64,000 bases of DNA. It comes from FEN-1297 sp963710735. Lineage in GTDB: Bacteria; Bacteroidota; Ignavibacteria; Ignavibacteriales; Ignavibacteriaceae. The translations under genes were made by a program, and so were the position numbers. The notes beneath the pieces were generated by a model. That model was not told where the DNA came from, made no database searches, and saw only the letters and a list, made by a program, of their open reading frames with translations. The stretch is from contig CAVQBN010000024.1 in NCBI GenBank assembly GCA_963710735.1, forward strand, positions 124,001-188,000. The letters are read 5' to 3'. Position 1 is the first letter of the stretch, and the number at the start of each line of letters is the position of its first letter. Shown here one piece after another: positions 1 through 7,984 of this stretch.

Positions 1-889
1 TTATCTCAGATACAAAGAGATGCTGTTATGAATAAATTCCGGCTTAAAAGTATTCAACTGCTTGTAGCTACGGATGTTGCTGCACGTGGTCTTGATGTGG
101 ATAATCTTACTCACATCATTAATTATAATCTTCCTGATGAAATTAATTTGTATACGCATCGAAGCGGGCGAACAGGACGCGCCGGGAGATTTGGCATTTC
201 AATATTAATTTCTAATCTTAAAGAAAAGCACAAACTTCAGCAGATAGAAAAACAGATAAATAAAAAGATAAAACACCTCCCTATCCCGCTTGGAAAAGAG
301 ATTTGCAAAAAACAACTCTTTCATCTTATTGATAAAATGGAAAATGTAGAAGTGAATAATGATCAAATAGAATCATTCATGCCTGAAATTTATCAGAAAC
401 TTGAATGGCTGGAGAGAGAAGAATTAATAAAAAAGTTTGTTTCACTAGAATTCAATAGATTTCTGGAATATTATAAAAATTCAAGCGATTTAAATAACCC
501 TGCTGACAGTAAATCATCCGGCAATAGGCAATCAGCTTCTTCCGGATTCACACGCTTTTTTATAAATCTTGGCAGAACGGATAAACTTAAGCCAGCAACT
601 CTAATTGGAATGATAAACGATTTTACTAACATTAGAAATATTGAGATTGGTGAGATAGAAATCCTAAATAATTTTTCTTTCTTCGAAACCGATAGCGATT
701 ATGCTGAAACTGTACTTCAGTCCTTTACAAATAAAAAATATCAAGAATCGGCAAGTCGCTGTTGAAGTAGCTGCACAAAAACGCGGCGGTAATCAAAATA
801 AAAGAAAAAGGCAGGAAAATTCTTCCCAAAATAAAAAATTTAGAAAATCAGGTACTAAAAGGAATAAATTTAAAGTTAATAGGAACTGA
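1..889 (+). CDS. DEAD-box RNA helicase, C-terminal half (5' end outside window, apparent +1 frameshift)
   Basis: This is the helicase C-terminal domain of a DEAD-box ATP-dependent RNA helicase (DeaD/CsdA/DbpA type), which remodels RNA duplexes, often in ribosome assembly. The frame is open from base 1, so the ATG at 28 is internal. Motif V (VATDVAARGLD) and motif VI (HRSGRTGRAG) are clear, followed by a linker and a DbpA-like RNA-binding domain (starting near GFTRFFINLGR). The first frame stops at 763-765 just after the end of that domain, while the +1 frame continues with VAVEVAAQKRGG and a Lys/Arg/Asn-rich basic tail ending at 889. One surplus base near the A6 run at 733-738 explains this; a sequencing error is the simplest reading. 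It is the only plus-strand gene here. Confidence 0.88.
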
Positions 890-916
890 GGGATTTAAAA
901 TTCTATTTTTATAATT

Positions 917-943
917 AAAGCCGTTCAAATTTTGAGCGGCTTT
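917..943. terminator. Bidirectional rho-independent terminator between helicase and RND gene
   Basis: An inverted repeat (AAAGCCGTTCAAA / TTTTGAGCGGCTTT, one G-T pair) with T-runs on both strands lies between two convergent genes, so it probably ends transcription from both sides. Confidence 0.85.
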
Positions 944-944
944 T

Positions 945-3900
945 TTATTTTTCAATCATCCTTAAAATTGTAGGAAGAACAATAAGTAATAAAGGCAGTG
1001 CGATTATAAATCCGCCTATTATTGCAATAGCCAGCGGCTGATGCATCTGTGCCCCGGTTCCGATACCAAGCGCTAATGGAAGCAATGCAGTAATTGCACC
1101 GAATGCAGTCATTAATGTTGGGCGTAATCTTAGTGAAATAGAATTAACAATTGAATTTTCTTTGCCGGCAATCGCTTTTCTGGAATCAAGATACTGAAGA
1201 TAAATAAATATTGAATTTTCACCGATAATTCCAACTATCATTATAATTCCGGTATAACTGCCGACATTAAGAGGTGTACCGGTAATAAAAAGTGCAAGAA
1301 AACTTCCCGCAATTCCTAAAATAGCAATAAAAATAATTGCAATAGATACTTTAATCTTTCTAAAAAGAAATAGAGATACTGTAAATACTAAAAGTATAGC
1401 TAAAATAAGAATTGTCATCAAATCGCTGAAAGCTTTTTGCTGCTGTTCATAAGCGCCTCCGTAAACTATTTCATAACCGGCCGGCAGTTTAATTTCTTTT
1501 CCTATTTTCTTTTGCAGCTCTGCTACGGTACTTCCCAAATCACGATTATTTAATCTTGCAACTATATCATATTCCTGTTTTAAGTTTTCCCTATCAACCT
1601 CAGCCACGCCTTTGATGAATTTTATATTTGTAAATTCACTGATTGGTTTTATTGATCCGTTGTCAAGAAAAATGAAGCTATGCCTTATATCATCCAGAGA
1701 GTTTATCAATTTCCCTTCAAACATTCTAATATCAATAAGCTGATTTTGGCCTAATACATTGCCTACAACTGTTCCTTTAATTTTGTTATTTATCTGATAT
1801 TGCAACTGGCTCGGAGTTAAACCATATTGAGCAAGTTCTGAGTCTTTCGGCTTAAAGATTAAATTCGGACCGGCGATTGTTATTCCGTCAAAAACATCTG
1901 CCGTTCCTCTGGTATTTGCAACTATATCCGAAATTTTCTCAGCCAATTCCTGCAGTTTAGCTTGATCATTACCGTAAACTTTTATAGATATCGGCTGCTT
2001 TGTGCTGATTAAATCTCCCAGCATATCTTCAATAATCTGCCCAAAATCAACTTGAAGCGCCGGTAATTTAGCTTCAATTCTTGTTCTTATTTTATCCGCA
2101 ACCTCGTCGGTAGTTAATTTTCTTTTCTTCTTGAGCTGAATTGTGTAATCACCGGTATTCGGTTCAGTAATAAAAAATCCGTTTTGTGTTCCTATCTGGC
2201 GGGAGAATGATTGGACCTCCGGCGTTGTTTGTAAAATATGATCAACTACATCCAGCATTCTGTCTGTACCTTCCAATGACGTGCCTGGCGGGCTTACAAA
2301 ATCCAGGACGATAGAACCTTCATCCATTTGAGGCAAAAAGCCTGAGGGAAGTTTGGGAATTATATAGTATGAAACAGCTATTAAGAGAATTATAACAATT
2401 ACAGATATTACCGGTTTATAAATGAAAAAGTAAACCCAATTTCTTTTTTTAACTTCTTTGTGCTTTACTAAAGAAGAACCATTTTTCGAGAATATAATGT
2501 AGATAACCGGTAATCCGATCCAGGTTACAAAAAATGAACAGACCAGAGTAATTATCATTGCATTGGTTAATACTTTGAAATATGCACCGGCAACTCCGCC
2601 CATCAAAAAGAACGGAAGAAAAATTACTATAGTACTTAATGAAGAACCAACCATTGCCGGCAGCAAATATTTGATGGCTTTCGTTACTAAAGTGGCGCTG
2701 TTCTCTTCCGGATTCTCTTCGTGTGTACGGTGTATTTGTTCGACAATTACTATAGCATCATCTATAATAAGTCCGATTGCCGCCGCAATTGATCCAATCG
2801 TCATTATGTTTATTGTATAACCGATGGAAAATAATACTATGAATGTTAAACACAGAGTTATAGGAATTGTTACCAATATTACTGAGCTGGCTTTAAAAGA
2901 CTTCAAAAATAATATTGTAATTAATATTGCCAATAAAAGGCCAACCCATACAACATCTCTTACACTTCCTATAGCGTCGGATACAAATTCAGCTTGATTA
3001 TAAAATGGTCGCAGTACAACTCCTTTAGGAAGTATTTTCTGTAACTTAGGCAATTCTTTTTGTATCGCACTTTCAACTTCCAAAAGATTTGCATCAGGCT
3101 GTTTCAAAATGTGAATTGTGGGAACTATTTGTCCGTTTGCTTTAATTTTAACATAACTTCGTTCAGAACCTATTTCAACTTTTGAAATGTCTTTTAATCT
3201 TATCACTCTTTGAGGAGTATTAATAATTACGAGATTCTGTAATTCATTTAAATTATTTTGTGTTGCTTCGGTAAGAGTTAAATATAATCTGTCATAATTA
3301 TTTAAATATCCCGTAGAAGAAATAAAATTTGATTCCGATATTTTATCTGCAACAGTCTGAGGAGTAATTTTTAAATTGCTCAGCTTAGCTGGATTTAAGA
3401 TAACATGATATTCCTCAACCTTACCACCGCCTACCCCGACTTCTGAAATGCCCGGTATTCTGGAAAGAAATGGTTTTACAGTATATTCGGCAATATTTCT
3501 TAAATCTATTTGACTGTATCCTTTTCCGGCGATAGAGAATCCCATGATAGGAAATATTGAAGGATTCATTCTTTCAATTGAAATATCAATTCCTTGAGGC
3601 AGATTTTGTTTTATCTCATTGATTCGTGCTTCAATTCGCTGCTTATCCAAATTGATATCAGAATTCCAATTAAAGAATGCTGAAATCTCACAGCTTCCGC
3701 GGCTCGTTGCGCTTCTAATTAAATTTAGTCCCGGTACACGTTTAATTGCATTTTCCAGAGGAACTGTTACAGTAACAGTCATCTTATCGACAGGCTGTTC
3801 ACCGTTATCCGCTATTATTTTAATTTTAGGAAAGGTGATATTTGGAAACAGGCTGGATTGTATATGAAGGAACGAGTAAACTCCCCCCAATAAAATTATA

Positions 3901-3950
3901 ATTAATATAACAACAATCGGGCTTTTGTATTTTTCATAAAAGTTATTCAT
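945..3950 (-). CDS. RND family efflux transporter, inner-membrane permease
   Basis: Proton-driven inner-membrane pump of a tripartite efflux system (AcrB/CusA superfamily). At 1001 residues it has the usual length. There is a first transmembrane helix at about 9-29, a periplasmic porter domain, a block of helices from about 333, a second porter domain, and a final helix block. The helix-4 aspartate pair of the proton relay is present (GLIIDDAIVIVE, Asp397-Asp398). The start codon overlaps the stop of the adaptor gene by ATGA, showing translational coupling in a TolC-adaptor-pump operon. Substrate cannot be read from the sequence: the family covers both drug (HAE-1) and heavy-metal (CzcA/CusA) pumps, and no diagnostic methionine relay was identified. 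The gene ends at a bidirectional terminator. Confidence 0.93.
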   Translation of the reverse strand: MNNFYEKYKSPIVVILIIILLGGVYSFLHIQSSLFPNITFPKIKIIADNGEQPVDKMTVTVTVPLENAIKRVPGLNLIRSATSRGSCEISAFFNWNSDINLDKQRIEARINEIKQNLPQGIDISIERMNPSIFPIMGFSIAGKGYSQIDLRNIAEYTVKPFLSRIPGISEVGVGGGKVEEYHVILNPAKLSNLKITPQTVADKISESNFISSTGYLNNYDRLYLTLTEATQNNLNELQNLVIINTPQRVIRLKDISKVEIGSERSYVKIKANGQIVPTIHILKQPDANLLEVESAIQKELPKLQKILPKGVVLRPFYNQAEFVSDAIGSVRDVVWVGLLLAILITILFLKSFKASSVILVTIPITLCLTFIVLFSIGYTINIMTIGSIAAAIGLIIDDAIVIVEQIHRTHEENPEENSATLVTKAIKYLLPAMVGSSLSTIVIFLPFFLMGGVAGAYFKVLTNAMIITLVCSFFVTWIGLPVIYIIFSKNGSSLVKHKEVKKRNWVYFFIYKPVISVIVIILLIAVSYYIIPKLPSGFLPQMDEGSIVLDFVSPPGTSLEGTDRMLDVVDHILQTTPEVQSFSRQIGTQNGFFITEPNTGDYTIQLKKKRKLTTDEVADKIRTRIEAKLPALQVDFGQIIEDMLGDLISTKQPISIKVYGNDQAKLQELAEKISDIVANTRGTADVFDGITIAGPNLIFKPKDSELAQYGLTPSQLQYQINNKIKGTVVGNVLGQNQLIDIRMFEGKLINSLDDIRHSFIFLDNGSIKPISEFTNIKFIKGVAEVDRENLKQEYDIVARLNNRDLGSTVAELQKKIGKEIKLPAGYEIVYGGAYEQQQKAFSDLMTILILAILLVFTVSLFLFRKIKVSIAIIFIAILGIAGSFLALFITGTPLNVGSYTGIIMIVGIIGENSIFIYLQYLDSRKAIAGKENSIVNSISLRLRPTLMTAFGAITALLPLALGIGTGAQMHQPLAIAIIGGFIIALPLLLIVLPTILRMIEK

Positions 3951-4882
3951 TTAACGATCTCAACTTTTGCTGTGTCCGACAGACCGTAAGAGCCGGTTAA
4001 AATAATTCGATCTGTTTTATTTAGCTTCGGACTTAAAATTTGAGCGACGCTGTCGTTTTCAATTCCTTTTTGAATATTCACTCTAATTGCTGTTGAATCA
4101 TTAATTAATTTCATTACCCAGAAGGAATCTTCCGTAACATTAGTAACTAAAGAAGATTTGGGAAGCACCGTTGTGTTTGTAAAATGTTTATAAGGAATTT
4201 TTACCATTAAATTTAAATTTTCCGGGATGGCCCTGTATTCATTTAATTTTATAAAAAATATTTGAGTTTGAGTAATAGGATCAACTGCCGGAACATTTTT
4301 TTCTATAATGCCCGGAATTGAAATTCCATCCGGAAGATTTATTTCACAGTTCCCACCAATTTTAACTTTTAAAACGTCTTCATAGGGAACATTCAATTTT
4401 ATACGCAACGAAGAAGGGTTGGATACAATGGCTATTTGTTCTCCTGCTGTTACAAAATCCCCCGTATGGTAATCTAATTCGGAAAGAACTCCGCTTGAAT
4501 TTGCTTTTATATAAATCGAACCCTGAAATAATTCATTTCCCAGTTTAAGCTTTAGACTGTCATTCGAGGCAGATTCTTTAGTTCTAACCTGAAATAATAT
4601 TTCTCCAGGTGTTACTTCATCTCCAATGTTTTTATAAACTTTTTCAACGAATCCGTCAAAAGTTGATCTAATTATTTCTTTGCTTAAAAATACTGTATTT
4701 CCATTCAGCTCCAAAAAATCATCCATATCCATTAAACGAGGATGAGTAACAGTAACCGGTGTTCCGCTGTTAACCACATTCGAATCGCCTTCACCGGAAC
4801 TGCATGAATTCATTATTGCCGGTATAATTATTATCACAAAGACGATTAATATTTTTTTAAAATAGGTTTTACTTTGATTCAT
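3947..4882 (-). CDS. RND efflux periplasmic adaptor (membrane fusion) lipoprotein
   Basis: Periplasmic adaptor that joins the inner-membrane RND pump to the outer-membrane channel. The N-terminus is a hydrophobic signal ending in a lipobox-like IMNSC, so it is probably a lipoprotein anchored at that Cys (about residue 27). A biotinyl-lipoyl-like hairpin region follows (FDGFVEKVYKNIGDEVTPGEIL, then SGVLSELDYHTGDFVTAGEQI), then beta-barrel regions. At 311 residues it is short for the family, with a very short alpha-hairpin. Its start lies one base after the TolC stop codon and its stop overlaps the pump start, so the three genes form one operon. Confidence 0.88.
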   Translation of the reverse strand: MNQSKTYFKKILIVFVIIIIPAIMNSCSSGEGDSNVVNSGTPVTVTHPRLMDMDDFLELNGNTVFLSKEIIRSTFDGFVEKVYKNIGDEVTPGEILFQVRTKESASNDSLKLKLGNELFQGSIYIKANSSGVLSELDYHTGDFVTAGEQIAIVSNPSSLRIKLNVPYEDVLKVKIGGNCEINLPDGISIPGIIEKNVPAVDPITQTQIFFIKLNEYRAIPENLNLMVKIPYKHFTNTTVLPKSSLVTNVTEDSFWVMKLINDSTAIRVNIQKGIENDSVAQILSPKLNKTDRIILTGSYGLSDTAKVEIVK

Positions 4883-4883
4883 C

Positions 4884-6152
4884 CTACCAATTCCAATAAT
4901 TATAATTACTAATTTCCATCTGGTAATTTATTTCTGTTGTAATGTCGGTTTTTTGAAGATCAATATAATTTTTCATTAACGTTAAGTATTCAATCATTGA
5001 CAAATTTCCCTGCTGCAACTGATTTTCGGAAATACTCAGCAAATTTTTATAATCACTTATTTGAGTATTTAAATCATTAAGGTTTTTTCTTAATGATTTA
5101 ACTCTGTTTTCAGCATCTCTTCTTTTTGTAAAAATGTTTTCAGTAAGATAATTTTTATATTCTGACAAAGTCTGTTGTGCAATATAAGTCTGCTGTCTGG
5201 TAATGTCTTTCTGATTACCATCAAGAATCGGCAGTGAAAAATTTATTCCTGCACTAACGCCAAATTTCCTTTGAATATCATTTAACTCAACCGCATTCAA
5301 ACCTGCATTAAAAAATAAATCTAATTGAGGCTGATACTTTGTTTCAAATACCCTCTGCTGATTAGCAGTATTCAAACTGTCTAAATAATATTGGGTTAAA
5401 AAATTCGATGATGGTTCTTCTCTAGCTAAAGTTAAATTTACGGAATCTATTTTAACGGTTTGGGTATCCTTTATTCCGCACACAGAATATAGTTGAGCAA
5501 GCCCGCTCTTGTAATTCTGCCATGTTTGTTCAAGGTCAATCTGCCTGGTTTTTAATTCTATTTTAAGAAGCAGAAAATCCTGTGCTTTTGCATAACCTTT
5601 TGAAACAAGATCGCTCGTAATTTTTAATTGATCGCTAAGATTATTCTCAACTTCTTTAGAAAGTTTATACAGCATTAAATATTGCAACGTGTTTAAATAT
5701 TGATCTGTAATCTGCTTTCTTAAATCATGCTTTTCCATGGTGGTTTTATTTTCATAGCTTTTCCCCTGAACAGCCCGCTGTTCTTTCAAAGCATCGAGCA
5801 ATCCGCCGTTAAAAATATTTTTATCTAAATTTATTTGAGCAGAATATAAACCGCCGTTCGTTACCGCAGCATCGTAACCGATTGCTTTCGAATCCGGATT
5901 AGGTGTGAATAATGTTCCGTGATTATTGAAGTAAGGAGAAAATAATACGTTACTCGAAAGATAAACCTGGAATGCTGAATTTTGCGCTTCGTCTAATTTA
6001 TTTTGAAGATTATTAATGAGAAATAAATTGCCGTAATCTTTAATTACAGGAGAATTATTTAATGCTTTGTTTATGAAATAATTTAAGTTGTATTGCGCAA
6101 AAACAAAATTGCTGATGCAGATAATAAGGAATAATATTTTACGTAATGTCAT
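4884..6152 (-). CDS. TolC-family outer-membrane efflux channel
   Basis: Outer-membrane factor that forms the exit duct of the RND system. It has a signal peptide (MTLRKILFLIICISNFVFA) and two long helical repeats typical of OEP domains, with Gln/Asn-rich coiled-coil heptads around residues 120-220 and 320-400. I take the ATG at 6152 as start; the codon just before it in frame is TTG and would add one residue. At 422 residues it has normal family length. It is the first gene of the TolC-adaptor-pump operon. The upstream gap is AT-rich and I see no convincing promoter or TTTCAT repeat there, so I do not assign the operon to the nearby two-component regulon. Confidence 0.88.
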   Translation of the reverse strand: MTLRKILFLIICISNFVFAQYNLNYFINKALNNSPVIKDYGNLFLINNLQNKLDEAQNSAFQVYLSSNVLFSPYFNNHGTLFTPNPDSKAIGYDAAVTNGGLYSAQINLDKNIFNGGLLDALKEQRAVQGKSYENKTTMEKHDLRKQITDQYLNTLQYLMLYKLSKEVENNLSDQLKITSDLVSKGYAKAQDFLLLKIELKTRQIDLEQTWQNYKSGLAQLYSVCGIKDTQTVKIDSVNLTLAREEPSSNFLTQYYLDSLNTANQQRVFETKYQPQLDLFFNAGLNAVELNDIQRKFGVSAGINFSLPILDGNQKDITRQQTYIAQQTLSEYKNYLTENIFTKRRDAENRVKSLRKNLNDLNTQISDYKNLLSISENQLQQGNLSMIEYLTLMKNYIDLQKTDITTEINYQMEISNYNYWNW

Positions 6153-6270
6153 CAATAAATATTTTTTAAATACTTTTTTAAAATATTATATTAAAAAAAT
6201 GATTAGCTTCATTTATAAACTTTTGAAAAATATTAAAAATAAATTTCATAGCCTAAAGGATTAATAAAAC

Positions 6271-6293
6271 TGTGCCGGAGACAACCCGGCACA
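6271..6293 (-). terminator. Rho-independent terminator of the PepSY-like gene
   Basis: Eight-base stem TGTGCCGG / CCGGCACA around a 7-base loop, followed on the minus strand by GTTTTATT, 17 bases past the stop codon of the PepSY-like gene. Confidence 0.78.
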
Positions 6294-6309
6294 ACTTTTA
6301 TATTATTTA

Positions 6310-6810
6310 TTAATCTTCATCCCCCTCTTCACTGTTAACTTTTTTGCTCTTAATAATTTTACCTTTTTTATTCAGAACCACTTCATATTTTGCGCTTTTA
6401 CCTGCTACAGACAATTCATAAGTCACTTTTGAACCGCTAGTTACTTTTTCCGCTCTATCTACTTTAGCCCCAGGAATTTTCTTTTCAATTGCTTGTAATG
6501 AACCTTTAGGTAAATCAGATGATGGGATTGTTTCTTCAATCTCAACAATCTTTCCAGCTTTTGTAAAAAGAAGGTCTCTTTTTATTGTTCCGTCAACACT
6601 TTCTATTTCGAAATATTTACTACCCTTCTCAGTTTCGGTGCTCAATCCTTTAATCTCAGCTTTGGGATATGTTTTATGAAATGAGTTCAGCACTGCTGTA
6701 GGTAGATCTTTTTCGCTTACCTTTTTTTCCTGAGCAAATGTATTGGTAATTCCAATTAATAAAAACATAGCTCCTAAACCGGTAATTAAAAATAATTTTG
6801 ATAATTTCAT
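6310..6810 (-). CDS. Exported PepSY-like protein (beta-lactamase-inhibitor-like fold family)
   Basis: Small periplasmic or exported protein with a signal peptide (hydrophobic 8-26, AQE cleavage region) and two successive PepSY-like repeats. The first is about residues 35-95 (LPTAVLNSFHKTYPKAEIKG ... FTKAGKIVEIEE), the second about 100-155 (LPKGSLQAIEKKIPGAKV ... LNKKGKIIKSKK). Proteins of this family are common in Bacteroidota, and many are induced by two-component systems; no enzymatic function is established. A strong Shine-Dalgarno GGAGG lies 6 bases before the ATG. Upstream at 6866-6882 is the direct repeat shared with the response-regulator gene and the receptor operon, which makes this a likely target of that regulator. 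It is monocistronic, ending at a terminator. The C-terminus is acidic (EEGDED). Confidence 0.8.
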   Translation of the reverse strand: MKLSKLFLITGLGAMFLLIGITNTFAQEKKVSEKDLPTAVLNSFHKTYPKAEIKGLSTETEKGSKYFEIESVDGTIKRDLLFTKAGKIVEIEETIPSSDLPKGSLQAIEKKIPGAKVDRAEKVTSGSKVTYELSVAGKSAKYEVVLNKKGKIIKSKKVNSEEGDED

Positions 6811-6865
6811 TCTAAACCTCCATTAATAAAATTGTTGATTGATATCTCTAAAATAAAGAGTGCAT

Positions 6866-6882
6866 ATGAAATCAAGATGAAA
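6866..6882 (-). promoter_or_regulatory. Putative response-regulator binding site upstream of PepSY-like gene
   Basis: On the minus strand this reads TTTCATCTTGATTTCAT: two TTTCAT half-sites 11 bases apart, the spacing used by OmpR/PhoB-family regulators. A possible -10 box (TTTATT, 6852-6857) lies 8 bases downstream, so the repeat would sit over the -35 position. The same arrangement is seen at 10533-10549 and 12869-12885. Confidence 0.55.
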
Positions 6883-6944
6883 ACAATATTATTTTTAGCA
6901 GTCAATATTTATAATAGATAAAAACTTTATTACTTTTACTATAG

Positions 6945-7931
6945 CTACTTCTTCTCCAATATTAACACACCAAAACTTTTTTCATTATTTTTTCCTTCTA
7001 ACATTCCTGGCAAATAAATATTATGAGTTTCGGGATCCAGAGCCATAGTTCTCAATCCTTTTTCTGTAGTTATATTATCAATTACTTTAAATTCTTTTGG
7101 AGAAATTTCTTTTATTACAGTTAAATTCCCTTCACCATTCGAACTGAAAGCTAGATTGCTTTCAGGATCAAAAGCACAAGCATCTACATGTCCGCCGATT
7201 GGAACAGTAGTAATTACTTTTCCTGTTTCGGCATTAACTATAACCATCATTTTATTATGACAGCCAGCAAATAAAATATTATTTTTTAAATCTATTGCTA
7301 ATCCGGATGGCCCTTCTCCCGGAGCCACCGGCCATGTTTTAATAATCTTTAAAGTTTTTGAGTTAAATTCTAGAGTTTTGCTTTTGTCTTCAAGATTAAC
7401 ATAAATTAATCCTTTATTATTTGAAACGACAAACTCAGGGCCTCCTTCCAGTTTTATTGTTCCAACTACCTTGTCGGTTTTAGCATCAATCGCGGTAATG
7501 TTTGAGCTTCTTCCGTTCATAGTAAAAATTCTTTGCGTAAATGGATCAAACACTATCGCATCAGGGTCTTTACCGGTGACATGGATGCTGCCCGTTACCT
7601 TCAAAGTTTTCAAATCAAAAACGGTAACAGTATCACTTCTTCCGTTACTTATAAAACCTTTTCCAAGATTATCCGCAAACACTATTCCATGTACTCCGTT
7701 CAGGCCGTCTATTTCACCAATCACTTTATTGGTTTTAAGATTAATAACATGAACCCGGTCTGCATGTGAGACATAAAGCCTTTGCATATGAGCATCCACA
7801 GCTGCATAATCCCACCAGCCTTTTCCTCCGATATCTATTTTGCCGGTTATTTTATATCCGGAAGTTTGAGAAAATATAATTACAGGGCATATTAGAATAA
7901 TTGCCCACAGCAATAAAAATAACTTTTTCAT
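6945..7931 (-). CDS. Exported YncE-like beta-propeller (YVTN repeat) protein
   Basis: Secreted seven-bladed beta-propeller of the YncE/YVTN family. Blade motifs recur at about 40-residue intervals: YVSHADRVHVINLKTNKVIG, GRSDTVTVFDLKTLKVTGSI, GRSSNITAIDAKTDKVVGTI and so on. I chose the ATG at 7931, giving 328 residues: it opens a clear signal peptide (MKKLFLLLWAIILICPVII) and is preceded by a near-perfect Shine-Dalgarno AAGGAGGT. The in-frame ATG at 7988 would put 19 poorly fitting residues in front. The gene follows the outer-membrane receptor after 53 bases, so the two are probably co-transcribed. Propellers of this kind are often encoded next to receptors for metals or cofactors, but the ligand is unknown. 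Confidence 0.85.
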   Translation of the reverse strand: MKKLFLLLWAIILICPVIIFSQTSGYKITGKIDIGGKGWWDYAAVDAHMQRLYVSHADRVHVINLKTNKVIGEIDGLNGVHGIVFADNLGKGFISNGRSDTVTVFDLKTLKVTGSIHVTGKDPDAIVFDPFTQRIFTMNGRSSNITAIDAKTDKVVGTIKLEGGPEFVVSNNKGLIYVNLEDKSKTLEFNSKTLKIIKTWPVAPGEGPSGLAIDLKNNILFAGCHNKMMVIVNAETGKVITTVPIGGHVDACAFDPESNLAFSSNGEGNLTVIKEISPKEFKVIDNITTEKGLRTMALDPETHNIYLPGMLEGKNNEKSFGVLILEKK

Positions 7932-7935
7932 ACTG

Positions 7936-7943
7936 ACCTCCTT
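7936..7943 (-). promoter_or_regulatory. Strong ribosome binding site deciding the YncE-like start
   Basis: The minus strand reads AAGGAGGT, 4 bases before the ATG at 7931. This fixes the start 19 codons inside the longest open frame. Confidence 0.85.
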
Positions 7944-7984
7944 GAGAATCTTAATCTTTTTAATTCTTAATTTGAAAGTAAAAA

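Noticed and set aside
945..3950. Assignment of the RND pump as a copper or cobalt exporter
   Set aside because: No metal-specific residue pattern was identified, so only the superfamily is reported.
6153..6309. TTTCAT-repeat control of the efflux operon
   Set aside because: No pair of TTTCAT half-sites with 11-base spacing exists upstream of the TolC gene.
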